A program made the position numbers and the translations under genes. 64,000 bases of DNA. It comes from Limnephilus marmoratus. Lineage: Eukaryota > Arthropoda > Insecta > Trichoptera > Limnephilidae. Shown one piece after another: positions 1 through 11,211 of this stretch; the stretch's first letter is position 1, and each line of letters begins with the position of its first letter. The stretch covers positions 31,108,734 to 31,172,733 of the forward strand of contig OU862934.1 of assembly GCA_917880885.1 (NCBI GenBank). The letters run 5' to 3'. The notes below the pieces were generated by a model. That model had not been told where the DNA came from and did no database searches. It worked only from the letters and a program-made list of their open reading frames with translations.

Positions 1-455
1 CGGATACGTTTGCACATCTACTGCGTGACGGGCCGGATCGGGAAAGACTGGTTGAGGGGAGACCTTTTGATCAATCCAACCCGATTTTCTCGACCCATTG
101 CTTTATACCACAGTGGAATGGTTGGATTCATAAGTCGTAAAAACAATTTAATAAAATAAAATATTTTAGAATAGGTAATATGTAATGGCATTTTTTTAAG
201 CTTTTAAAATAGTTCTGAATTTTTGTTAAATAATAACCTTTGTTCTGAATTTGCCAAAAACATTTTAGAAACAAATCATTCTTGTCCGTTTGTTTTGTTT
301 TGTTTTTGAATTGTGATATCAATAAGAGGTTAAAAATGTACATACAAACACAATGTGTTTCAATTTACACACCCTCCCATAGCATCTCAGATGACAGAGG
401 CCCTGATGGAAATTATTTTCCTGGGGGTCTCCTGTGTGGAGTTAATGAAAAAAAT
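1..455 (+). repeat. LINE/SINE 3'-tail repeat, copy at window edge
   Basis: Positions 1-130 match a repeat family seen again near 18.4, 28.5, 33.7, 36.7, 38.1 and 59.0 kb. Positions 355-455 match the 3' tail of the same family, including the GGCCCTGA...TTTCCT hairpin and the GTGTGGAGTTAATG end followed by A-rich sequence. The stretch 131-354 is AT-rich and not part of the usual repeat, so it is an insertion or local divergence. The copy is cut by the window start. No coding capacity. Confidence 0.6.
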
Positions 456-523
456 AATGGGTTAACAATTAACGATTAAGAAATTAGAAAAAAATATGTT
501 TAGCCAAATAAATAATATTATTT

Positions 524-703
524 TTCTTCTTCTCGTGCCCTGTCCGTTCAACGGACGTTGACTCTCGTGTTGGCAATTCGTACAGTAGACTGGCCAAACC
601 ACTGTCTCAGGTTTTTCAGCCATGAGGTTCTTCTTCTTCCAGGGCCCCGTCTTCCGGCAATCTTTCCCTGCATTATGAGATGCAAGATCTCGTAAAATAT
701 TAT
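524..703 (-). pseudogene. RTE-like LINE, C-terminal fragment
   Basis: Read on the minus strand this encodes a short piece with the signature GKIAGRRGPGRRRTSW and LRQWFGQSTV, the conserved C-terminal tail of an insect non-LTR reverse transcriptase. The same tail occurs at 43274-43640 and 59396-59815. The reading frame is broken downstream of the tail and nothing of the RT core is present. It is a 5'-truncated, dead copy. Assignment to the RTE clade comes from recalled resemblance to insect endonuclease-reverse transcriptases and is less certain than its being a LINE. Confidence 0.6.
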
Positions 704-705
704 TA

Positions 706-1220
706 ACAGCCAAATATATTTTTTTAAATAGACATTTTTTAAATTTATCATTGTTATTAAGACCACTTGCTTATTCTTTGATTATTTTGTGTAAATTTAT
801 AAAAGTTTTCAGTCTAAAATTCGTTTTATATTTTATTTTACATAATTGTTTTTTATGTTACCTTTAACTAATTAATCTCCATTCTTTGTAATGTTTTCGG
901 TTCTACAGCTTCCTCTTTGTCTATACTTGTTGTTCTTTGGTCATTTTTGATAATTTAATTTTTATCATGATGAAGCAACTATTGGTTTCGAAACGTTTTG
1001 ATTAAATGAAAATAAATCATTTAATGTACGCAAAATGATTTAATTAAATTAAACCACAAAGTGAATTAACGAATAGTGAAGAAGTTAATAACTTGCTAAT
1101 ACAGTCCTGTTTGGAATAAAATTCATAATAAATATAAAATCAAGTAAAAATGGTTTGGCGCTTGGCTGAACCCTTGTTGTGTACGCTAGTAACTAACCAT
1201 CAGCTTGTAAAATAGATAAT
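706..1220. other. AT-rich stretch, nothing assigned
   Basis: No coding signal. A degenerate hammerhead-like string (TGATGA ... CGAAACG) lies at about 967-997, but the conserved CUGA box is altered. Otherwise I see nothing. Confidence 0.4.
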
Positions 1221-1223
1221 TAA

Positions 1224-1653
1224 AGCCTCGATGACACACGGCGAGTTACAAGCTACTATCTACTAAGTTTTAAAAGCGGGTAAATCGGCGAGTGAGATTG
1301 TCACGATGACACACAAAACTGTCCACTCGCTCAGAAGCGTAGGAAACTGAGGCCGCTGCTAGCGCCAGTAACAAGAATAACGACGCCTGCGTGAACTAAT
1401 TCTTCAGATTTTTGACAGTCGAAATCAGCTGTTTATCGGAAGCCATGTTGGAAACATAAATAAACCAATCACTAGCAAGCGGAGCCAGCATGTAGGCGAG
1501 TAAAGTTGACGACCTTTCAACTTTTTTTCGTAGATTGTCAACAATCTGCTAGTCGCAGCTAGTTAGCAAGTAACACAATAACACTGGGCGAGTTTAACAG
1601 ATAGTGAATTTCCCAGATAGTAGCTTGTAAACTCGCCGTGTGTCATCGAGGCT
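1224..1653. mobile_element. 430-bp MITE with about 40-bp inverted ends
   Basis: The ends are near-perfect inverted repeats: the left begins AGCCTCGATGACACACGGCG and the right ends with its complement, with pairing continuing through ACAAGCTACTATCT. TAA flanks both sides (1221-1223 and 1654-1656), a 3-bp target duplication. No ORF lies inside, so it is non-autonomous. A TAA/TTA duplication is typical of PIF/Harbinger. The left flank can also be read as TTAA, so a piggyBac-type origin is not excluded. Confidence 0.75.
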
Positions 1654-1700
1654 TAACCCAGCTGTTTATGTCTCATTGACAGTTGTGTGTTGATTGTTTT

Positions 1701-2369
1701 AATAAAGAACTCCAGTGAAAAATATTATGGGTTTAAAAAAATATAATCATATAGACCAATTAACGCTGATTCTGAATATATAAGTTTTATTTAATAATAT
1801 TGAACACAGAGTTTTTAAAAAAATATTAAAAAGTCCATTTTTAATCGGGTCGTAAAAATAGTTGGCATTATTGAAATTTTAATGGTGACGTCACTGTTCG
1901 ACGTGTCGTGACGTCACCGTAAAGTCAATGTATGGGAATGTACGATATGACACAAGCCATCGTATTAATTTATTCGTTTTTTTACATACTGTTTAAAGAG
2001 ATTTAGTTATTGTGTTTATTGAAACATTATTTAGGCCTAAATAATGTTTAAAAAATAAAGGTATCTCTTATTAATTTATCTCTATTATTGAAAATGTTCA
2101 AAAACTACTGCACAAAAAAATGGTAATTCTTCTAGGGAGAATACTTCGAACAACGGAATTCAAAATGGAAGTCGTTGATCAGCTGATTGCCCGATTCCTA
2201 TAGTATTTCTATAGGTGGTTTTCGGGGGATTTTGAAAAATTAAAAATTTGATTATTATTTTATTCTATTAAAACTAAATCTAAAAAAAATAATTATGCAG
2301 TTATTTAATTTAGAAGGTCATTCATTATTCGTTAAAAAAAATTAAAAAATTGGACTGGAGTTCTCTATT
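1701..2369. mobile_element. 669-bp TIR repeat, copy A
   Basis: A non-coding repeat whose ends are inverted (left AATAAAGAACTCCAGT, right ACTGGAGTTCTCTATT). A second copy, split by LTR element 2, lies at 47256-47805 plus 56396-56561. The two copies align along their length, including two CRE-like TGACGTCA octamers near 1888 and 1908. I could not identify a target duplication, so the superfamily is open. Confidence 0.7.
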
Positions 2370-4775
2370 GTGTAGATTTCGTTCGCTGGCATTTTTTTAT
2401 AAATACAATATGTGCTTTTAATCAGCCCCTCTTTTTACACGAAACGCCCAACGACCTAAGAGTGTTTTAGATCCCCGGGAGCAAGCGGATTATATTCCAT
2501 ATAGAGTTAAAGAATATTTCAAGTCATGTGAATGAATTGTCGAGTTGTATTAAATCACTTTTCAGTAAATACTATGAACCGCCTTGACTCGACAGTCATC
2601 TGCAAAACGTGCCGCCGATTCTCTCTCTAATTGCAAGTTTTCCGGGAAATGGATTTTGGAGTCCGACCGCTACTAACTGTACTGTCCTCTGACATTGATT
2701 CGACGGCGCTGCAAATCTGTATTGACAGTAACCTATTACCTGCTGCGGAATCAGTCTAGTGGATAATTCAATACACGGAGAGTTCTAGGACGACTGACAA
2801 ATTGCACTGATGGTTGAACTGATACTGAACTTATCCAATTATTGATTTTATTCACTGGAAAAATAGAAAAATAACAAAACAGAACGGTAACCAAGCAGAA
2901 AAGTAACTAAACAGAACTGTAACAAAACAGAAAGTAGATGGGTTTATCGATCGACCGTGCAAGAGCTCCTGGGGAGACAAGCACATGAATTCTTAAAAAG
3001 ATTAATGTGAACGAGGCAATGTCATTTTTAAAATTTTATTTCGAATTGATAGTGTTAAATTTGACTTAATTTTATCCAAAACATCAGCCTTACTAAAAAA
3101 CCCAGTGAAAATTTTATTCAATTGACAAACGGCCGCGGATGTGAAACATTACTAATTAAAAATTTGTTCTTTGAAAGAAATACACGTTGTTTACACGGCC
3201 TGAGAGGGTAGTTTATCTCTGTTTGAACGATTGATCTCCGAACGATATTTGTAATTTTTCCATAGTATTTTGAATGTTCTATATATTTCTTATTTTTGAA
3301 GGTGTTGTAAAAACAAATACCATTTATGAAAACTAGATAAAATTACCTTTTAGATTTGTGTATTTGAAATACACTTTAGTTTTCAAAAACTGACATATTT
3401 TAAGATTCAAACTCGGAAAAAAATGTAAAAAAAATACTTACCAAAACATGTTTGACCAAAATGTAGAGAAATTAAAAAAAAATCAAAATTTAAAAAACAC
3501 AGTCCTTTTATGTAATAAATTTGAAAGGAAACTATCACCTTACTTTTTCCTCGTGCATACAATAAAAAAATAATAAAAAGTTTTTTTATTGCCAAAAAAA
3601 TTATTTAGAAATAATACTGACATTTAAAACAGGTTTCTTGCATCTCTAAAGACGTTAATTTCTTTGATACGTTTACGAACATATGTATTAGATATTAATA
3701 TTATAAAAAATTATCACTTTTAAGAAATTCTCTTAAAATAAAGATCTTAAAATGTAAATTTTATCTTTTATGTAACCTATAAAACAATATTCTGACAGTT
3801 CAACTTTGAAAGTACGACGTTTGTACAATAACTTGATTAAATTGATGTAAACCACACAAATAACACGGTAAATATATCAGTTATATGAATAGAACAGTAA
3901 TTTCGTCACTACAATAGAAATTATTAAGTAAAATCACAATATGTAACAAAATTTTCGACATCCCGCCTGATCCGGCCATAAACACACCTGGGCTTGGTTT
4001 TTCAAGCTGTGTTTTCATCGCGGGCCGTTGATGCGCACGCGCGCCAATAATGCCCCTGGCGGAGAATAATTAAAACAACATTTTTTCCAAGTAAATTATA
4101 ACCATATACGACGTTGTCAGATCTTTAAGCATTAACAGCGTGTCCAAGTAAGAAAGCTTATTGGTAATAATCCATAACTAAATACAAATATTTTTAAAAA
4201 ACTACAGGCCACCTCAGAACAGGAAATCCTAGTGAGGAGGTCTGCGAAAAAAAAAATGAATCTATACTTATACTATACATTATACGTATATGTACAAACC
4301 TTGCTATTGAAACTAATAATAAATAATGTTATTGCAATAACACAGTTGATCGGTCGCGCTGTGTTTTTTTTAGTAAGGCTGTATGTGTTTCATTATAACC
4401 GCCAGTTTTTATTCTCTGTCTTGATCCCACTGTCTCTCTTTGTTGTATCATAATTTAGTGTCAGTTAGTTTTAGTTAGGTTTTAGAAAATGAGTAATTCA
4501 TCAATTTCAGCTAATTCAAGCAATTTGTCAGTTATATCTAAACACTCTGTAGCATAAACCAATTGGTGGGACGTATGTAAGTATAGATTATTGGTAGTAT
4601 GGAATGTGGTTGGGCAGTTAATTTTTCAGTTATCTTAGGTTAGGTTGTTCAACTTGCATGTTTTATTAATTATTGAGAAGATAGGCATTTAACTACCAAC
4701 AAATCGTGTGATTTTAGAGGAAATTTTCATTTTAATTTATTAAATAAGATAAAATTATTTGACCCAATGTACTCG
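2370..4775. other. 2.4 kb without recognisable genes
   Basis: AT-rich DNA with no supportable ORF. Positions 2860-2940 hold a loose ACAGAA-type repeat of about 20 bp period. Positions 3985-4065 are locally GC/CpG-rich within AT-rich DNA. No exon or repeat family was recognised. Confidence 0.5.
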
Positions 4776-4885
4776 AGCACCCCTCCTAAGTCATCAAATG
4801 TAGCGAATCACTAGGGGTGAACTGTGGCAGAGGTGTTGGTTATCCAGTAAATGGCATACCCATACTCGCCTCCCAAATTGTGAAT
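4776..4885 (-). repeat. LINE/SINE-tail repeat fragment
   Basis: This matches, in reverse orientation, the family segment containing the GGTGACTTAG...GGTCACCCC and ACACCTCTGCCA blocks found near 18.8, 33.85 and 38.15 kb. Only about 110 bp are present. The sequence from 4925 to 5250 looks like further decayed repeat, but I cannot place it. Confidence 0.5.
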
Positions 4886-4895
4886 TATCATGAAC

Positions 4896-4924
4896 ATTTT
4901 ATTTTATTTTATTTTATTTTATTT
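4896..4924 (+). repeat. (ATTTT)n microsatellite
   Basis: About six uninterrupted ATTTT units. Confidence 0.9.
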
Positions 4925-5070
4925 GGAAATCGTCACGAAGTTCGAATCCACTTCGATCCAATCATTACTTCTTCGCCTAATTTGTCAGCTAGCACCAAAA
5001 CCCCCTGTGGAAGTAGACTGATTGGTTGGTCGTGTGGAAGTATGGACTGTATACACTATACAGTATTCAG

Positions 5071-5088
5071 TATATATATATATATATA
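5071..5088. repeat. (TA)n microsatellite
   Basis: Nine TA units. Confidence 0.9.
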
Positions 5089-5512
5089 GTAACGAGCAGG
5101 GCAGATAAAATCCCTGGTTCCACATTCCACAGAGTTGGAAGTTGTCCCGCCCGCGTCAGGCCTCGTAAATCATTGCGGACAGATCTGATGCAGTTCCGCG
5201 GTGGTTGGCCGATATTTCAAATATCAAATGAATCGACGTACAGCGGATAAATATTTGATTTTAAAATTAAGTTTACTTCTAAAAGGAATGTTTTTGGTGA
5301 TCGTTCATTGGAAAAAGTATTTTTTATTTATTTTATGTATACTTTATTTGTTTAGTGTTAATAATTAAAAAAATACAAATTAAGCGTGGTCCTCCATGGT
5401 AGAATTTTAATTCGAGGCTCAAATACCCAACCAAACTGAATAATTACAATGAAAAGGTATGGCGGTTAAATAATTTCTCAAATAATTTGGGCAATTTTGT
5501 TAAAAAATATGT

Positions 5513-6284
5513 TGTTATGATGGGTCCCTAACATGTCCCAGGCCAGCTCACAGCAGAGACAAAAGTACCCTCTATTCCAGGGGCAGGTCGCACGAATGCT
5601 TCAGAATTCTCTCTCTCTTCCACGGGCGTCTGGGAAGTGCACTCTAGGAAATACTCCTGCCGAGGCAGATTAACAACAGGGTTGAGTTAAATAGATTCAT
5701 GTATTGCAAATTCAAAACACAGTACATAGGTCATTACAGTACAATTCAATACAAGAAATGCATATTACACAAACCTAGCTATCGTGTTTATACCTCATGA
5801 TCTCTGAAAACGAAACTCTCTGAGTGATGGCTTTGCGCGTGAGTTTACAGTCTATCGTTACGGACACAAACAAAAGAGGGATCAATTGTGCAGCTTACAT
5901 GGTGGTCGGGGACCTTCGTCTTCCGGGTTCAGCAGGGCACTTCCCCGAGTCTAGGACAGGACCCGTAGTTCACACGGGCATGGCAGAATACCAGCACTAA
6001 AACCCGTATGTACTTCAATTAACATCGCAGTTGTAATTGCGTTCAATTCGATCGACAGAAGTTTAGCCGCGAACTCGGCGGTTCGGCCCGAGGAGCGCGA
6101 CGTGCGTCCAAGGCGGCTTGCAATTCTCGACTGTGTGCGCGCGTTGGTGCGCGTTGGTGCGCAGAGGGGAGAGGAGGTAGGAAGCAGGGAAGCAGGGAAG
6201 CAGGGGGGAGCGGGGTGTTGTTGAAACTGCCGCGCTGATTTTAGGAATTTGAATTCTCTGTCGTTTGTGTGGCGTACCATAACA
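5513..6284 (-). repeat. 3' LTR of element 1
   Basis: 772 bp with TG...CA ends and short inverted termini TGTTATG/CATAACA. It matches the LTR at 16846-17617 with one visible substitution. A 109-codon open frame (5951-6280, minus) lies in both LTRs, but I see no reason to call it a gene. Confidence 0.95.
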
Positions 6285-6295
6285 CTTCCCCCCGC
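6285..6295 (-). promoter_or_regulatory. polypurine tract of element 1
   Basis: Read on the minus strand, GCGGGGGGAAG directly precedes the 3' LTR, as expected for the primer of plus-strand DNA synthesis. Confidence 0.7.
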
Positions 6296-6501
6296 GCTTG
6301 GAAAAAAAGCGACGTGGCAATGGAGCTGTAGGAAAAAAAATCCTCTTAAGCTTCCATCGTGGTTTTTGAGAGATTGCCTAGCTAGAACATACAGTTTATG
6401 CTATAGTTTAGGTCACAATGTTTGTAGGGAATGGATGGGGGTACATACAATGTTTGGAAAAGACAACTTGGGAAAAGTACATGGTGTAAAACAACATACA
6501 A

Positions 6502-6655
6502 GGTTATGCAATTGAGAGATAACAATACACATGGTTATGCAATTGAAAGAATGACAATACACATGGTTATGCAATTGAAAATAATAATACACATGGTTAT
6601 GCAATTGAAAATAATAATACACATGGTTATGCAATTGAAAGAATGACAATACATT
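6502..6655. repeat. tandem repeat, 30-32 bp unit, about 5 copies
   Basis: Units start at about 6502, 6533, 6565, 6595 and 6625, each containing GGTTATGCAATTGA followed by an A-rich spacer. Open frames here on both strands result from the repeat. Confidence 0.9.
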
Positions 6656-8512
6656 TGTACAAGAGAAGAGATTCTAAGGTTTCATTGGTCTGGGAGCTAA
6701 GTTTGCGAAGCGTGGATTTGTTTGGTTTCGGAGGATTTCGAAGAAAAGGACGTGGTTTCACAGATTCTAAGGATTACATTATCACTGTAATCAGACCCAT
6801 TTGAGATAACACTCAGGAGTACACTTAGGCCTTAGAAAACACTTGGTTTGGTCGAAGACGTTGAAGTTCACGAAGTGGAGACTGTGGTTGCTGAGCCGCG
6901 ACTATGGTTACAGAGGTCATTGAAGAGAAGAATCCAGTATCTGCAGACATGCCAGTACGAATCCTAGGTGTTATTATGGTAAACACGGATCGTATATAAT
7001 GGTTATTGAAGCATAATGTAGCTCAAGATAACTTGTATTGGTACGCATTCAGCGAATACTGGTGGGTCAAGGTAATGATGGTTTACACATGACGATGTAT
7101 GCGTCACTGCATGACAGAGCAAGAGACGGCAAGGTTGGCATTGATAGCAAGAGTAAGAACAAACCTAGGAGCTAGCGTGCCCAGAAGGTAGTTTAGAGTG
7201 TCATAATGTATAGTGGGACAACTCAGCTTGCTGTGGCACGACAAGACAACATACATATGAGCGGTATGGTCTGTGCTCTCAGGAACAAATGCGTAGAAAA
7301 TGGCAGCAGGAGGGACCTTGTAACCACAGCGCGTGCTGTCAGGAAGTGAAGCTCAGCTTGGCTGTCGGTGATGACATCCGCCTGGGCTTCTTTTTAAATC
7401 CGGGAGAAATTATTATTAGAGCAAAATTCTTGAAGTTTACCTGCCTAGGGACCAATGAAGAAAAGGTTTGGAGAGAAACAAAATGTGTCCAGATAATGAA
7501 ATAAACGAAATTTTAACCACCGACCCAGAGAGTGACGAAGAGAGAGATTCCTAACTAAATTGTGATTACATGAACATTTTCCTTTTCCAGGATGACTTGG
7601 CGCTTGCCGAGTGACAATATGTCTTGGTTAAAAAACAACCGGCCCTCTATGGCCTATGTTAACATAAGATGGTAACATTTTCGTAGAACTTCAAAGAACA
7701 AGACAAAGAATCGTGAACTAGTCACGGCAAAGGGAAACCAATTCATGAATAAAGGTTGTCAAAAGGAGACAGACGGTACGCCAAGTGCATATCGTACATA
7801 TCCAACATTCATGAATGTGTTTCGTAGAATTGAGAAAGAGAAAAAAAATGGTGAGACATATGCAGAGATTGAGGGGGAAAACCTGTAGATAACCGGACAG
7901 TTACCTATTCGAACTCCAAGTGAGGGCGAAATATGGTCAACGACAGATTTTTCACTTCATAACATAAGTCTGAGAACAAGGGTGAATGGGGGGAGGAGGG
8001 GAGAAGGGAGACGAGTTACGAAATGTGCTAGAGACTGGACTAATTTCCAATTCAAACTCTATGTGAAAATGAAACATAATCAACCAGCAGATTTCCGGAC
8101 TCTTTACATTTATCACAAAAGGGTGAGGAGGAATTTGAATACACATTATAACAAAGAGGCTAATCTTTCGCGTGTATTGGGCAAAAGATTAGGGGTCGTT
8201 TTTAAAACTTCTACATGATTGTGAGAAAAGACAGACCCTTGCTCCAATTTCACAAACCTGGGGATTTTCTTATTCGTTCTCCAGACAACGAGTTAGGTGG
8301 TTTTGTGCTCAATCGATTAACTCCCCACAGCACTATGCCCCATAATTGACAGTGAAGCTGAAAACTAGTCCTTTTGGGATAGTAGATATTCCTGGGCTTC
8401 TTTCCTTTTGCAAAGAAGTAAAAAAACAGGAAGTCCACGGGCATCGGCGTTGAATGACAACAAAGGGTTGTGGACTACATTTTGTAGATCGCACACAAAA
8501 GGTTTGATATTA

Positions 8513-8876
8513 TTTTCGTTCGCACGACTCATGGTAAGTGTTTTAACGTCTCCACGTATAGTGTACAAAATATGTAAGTACATACAAGATATAACTCAAT
8601 TATAGACAGAAGTCAAAGAGTTTATACAATGCAACTTAAAGAAGATGGCAAAGCCGATATTATGTCGTTCACACGAATCACGGTAAGTGTTTTAACGTCT
8701 CCACGTATAGTGTACAGAGTTTATACACAATTATACATAAAAGCGGTACTCACGGCAAATAAATGACGCACGACCAGAACAGGTTATACAAAAAGGGTGG
8801 TACTCATGACAAATATGTCACACGACCAAAATAGAATGTACAAAACGGTACTCATGACAAATATGTCACACGACCA
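8513..8876. repeat. direct repeats within element 1
   Basis: A block of about 60 bp containing GGTAAGTGTTTTAACGTCTC recurs at 8513-8572 and 8662-8723. It is followed by three copies of a 50-60 bp unit containing GGTACTCA...CACGACCA (8742-8876). Confidence 0.8.
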
Positions 8877-10261
8877 ACTCAATAACATTTAGCTATGAGC
8901 AAAAGTGATTATGACGAACTTCTCGTATTGTGGCAGGTATTTTAAGGATCCCTCCTATAATGTAACAGGGTTGCGTTTAAATACAACACAATAAACGTTA
9001 ACAATGCTTGTTTTAACACAGTATATGAAGATTTGTTAGATTAACTAACTCCGTAGCCCAGGAGCGTACGATAGAATAACAAGGAGGTAAACAATTTAAT
9101 GTCACTTCGTATGTTATAAAGGCGGGGTGGTGACAGAGTACATTTCTGTTTAAACAAAGACAGGCCTATATGGTTTTACATACTGTCTATTGTAGCAACT
9201 TCAGTGGGGACAAACAAAAGGGACCAATTGTGGTTTTACATACCCTTTGTGCAGTTACAACATACCAGGTTATGTGCAATTTAGGTTGCAAATACTTGGT
9301 TAAATGGCGAAACAAGAGTTGAATGCCTATGTTTGCAAAACGATGATCAAACAAAACATTGATGATTTACGTTAAACTGCGGTTATTTATGTACGGAAAT
9401 CAGGGCTGCCGTTAGGTTTTATTAACCTTTTCCGTCAGGGTTGAGGCATGGAATACAAGACATACATGTTGTGAAGAGGGGCAAGTCGAGGACTTCTCAT
9501 AACAACAAAAGACCGAGTATAAGGTTTTACGTACTTTAGTTGAAACGAGCCCAAGAGGATTTGTATAAGGGTGGAAAGACCAATTTAAAGGCTTTTCCTT
9601 TATTTATATACATATGATTTCAAAATGGACGTGTCAAAATCCAATTTGTTAGCAAAAAGCTCGGGTAGGACGCCATCAATTTTTTAACATTTGAGAAAAA
9701 TTGAAAACTACTATACACAAGGAATGTGATTATGTGAGTAACCACTTATTTTTACCACTATGAGTAAAATATGGAGCATGTTAAGATGGTTTACTAGTCC
9801 TGGGTCGTGATTTAACGCTTTGGAGTTTACCAAATCCGATTTTAGAACGACGCTCCAGTACTTACAGAACATAAAAAGAAAAAAAAATTTTTTTGAAGAG
9901 ATTCCTTCCGATATGATGAAAAAACAACAAACAAAATGGTGAAAATTACAATATTGCATTACATAGCAAAGCGTGCCATGGCATGAACGTTGCGTAGTGT
10001 GAGGGGTTGAGAGGCAATGATTTGGGTTCATGACTTCCCAAACACTGTGACTCGAGGGGTGTTTCTGCTCTAAAGTGATCAATTTTGGAACAGGTGAGAA
10101 AAAAAATAAAAAATACAAAAACGTGTGAAACAAAAATTGCGGTGGTTGCCAATTCACGAACATGAACGGGGCAAACTACACCGTGGAGTGTACATAAATT
10201 TACAAAAATGATTCTTTTTTAACAATATTCGTTTCATTTCAAAGTTTGTGCACGATTAAGA

Positions 10262-10780
10262 TCAATTGTAAACAGATTGTATAAACTAAAATTTTTTGTT
10301 CCTCTCTGCACACTTCGAATAATTTATTTATCTCTAGCTGAATCTGTTATAAGGTATGGAATAACAGCTTGGGGATTTTCTTGTAAAACAAATATAGACC
10401 ATGTTCAATCAGTGCAAAATTCATTGGTTAAATTATTAGCTGAAAAAAATTTATACAAAGAAAGGCATAATATTCCATACTTTTATCAAAGTCTCAAAAT
10501 TCTTTCAGTGAGAGCAATTATGTGGTACAAAATTATATTTCAGCACATAAATAACCCTTTATATATAAACAGGCTGGAACACAACCATAATACTCGTTTT
10601 AACTTTAATGAAGGACTAATTGTACCTAAACATACAAATAAATATGGACAAAGAACGTTAAATTACATGATTCCCAGTTGTTTAAATATGCTTCCAGCTG
10701 AAATTAAAAACTGTACCCAAAACAAACAATTAATGAACTTACTGAAGACTTGGCTTATGGAAAGAATTCATTTGTATTAG
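10262..10780 (+). pseudogene. LINE reverse transcriptase, C-terminal part
   Basis: About 172 open codons without the RT catalytic core. It begins at the RLYKLKFFVP segment that normally follows the RT thumb, continues through the RYGITAWG motif and ends in the KNCTQNKQLMNLLKTWL region typical of LINE ORF2 tails. It starts mid-domain because the insertion was 5'-truncated, so no true start codon exists. The final stop is intact. Confidence 0.75.
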
Positions 10781-11117
10781 CTTACAATAACATATTACTT
10801 ATTCTAAAGACTTTAAAATTGTTATTCATGTTTTCATATATTTTTTTTTTATCTAAGTATATTTCTGTAAAAAATTTAATTTTATCTTATATCTATAATT
10901 GTAAAAATGTATCTACTTAAGTATATTTCTGTAAAAAAAATTAATTTTATTTTATATCTTTAACTGTAAAAATGTAACTATTTAAATCTCTATAATAAGA
11001 TCTTTATTGTAAAGAACCCGTTAGACAAACTGCTAAAAAGTAGTTTTACGGGACTTTTTGTCTTATATTTGTAAAATGTATAAAATAAATAAATAAAAAA
11101 AAAAAAAAAAAAAAAAA
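10262..11117 (+). mobile_element. 5'-truncated Jockey/CR1-like LINE inside element 1
   Basis: A plus-strand LINE fragment ending in AATAAATAAAT and a poly(A) run (11094-11117). The coding part (about 10262-10780) is the C-terminal tail of a non-LTR reverse transcriptase. ATCAA before the insertion (10261-10265) and after the poly(A) (11117-11121) could be a short target duplication, though 5 bp is weak. It lies antisense to the host LTR element and must be younger than that copy's lineage. Whether it is fixed in the family cannot be told from one copy. Confidence 0.8.
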
Positions 11118-11211
11118 TCAACGAAAGGGTGGACATGTAATTGACACTTTACACGCCGGTCATTGTAAGACTTGATGTGCTTACAAAAAGGTTGTGGTGA
11201 TACACACTGGA

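Larger units (their letters stand above)
6296..10261 (-). other. 3' noncoding region of element 1
   Basis: Together with 11118-11211 and minus the LINE insertion, about 4 kb separate the integrase stop from the 3' LTR. No env, membrane protein or other conserved domain was recognised on either strand. A 150-codon minus-strand frame (9711-10163) has no recognisable features. The region carries short tandem repeats (6502-6655 and 8513-8876). A noncoding tail this long is unusual for Ty3/gypsy elements but parallels element 2. Confidence 0.6.

Noticed and set aside
967..997. Hammerhead motif near 970
   Set aside because: The CUGA box is altered and stem II pairing is poor.
3985..4065. CpG-rich promoter or exon
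   Set aside because: Only about 80 bp with no ORF, splice signals or core promoter elements.
5951..6280. 109-codon frame inside both LTRs of element 1
   Set aside because: No recognisable motif. Being in both LTRs reflects LTR identity, and a promoter region is expected here.
6490..6660. CRISPR-like array
   Set aside because: Units are contiguous tandem repeats with no unique spacers, in a eukaryotic retrotransposon.
9711..10163. 150-codon minus-strand frame downstream of integrase, possible env
   Set aside because: No signal peptide, fusion motif or transmembrane arrangement that I can defend; the composition looks like AT-rich noncoding DNA.
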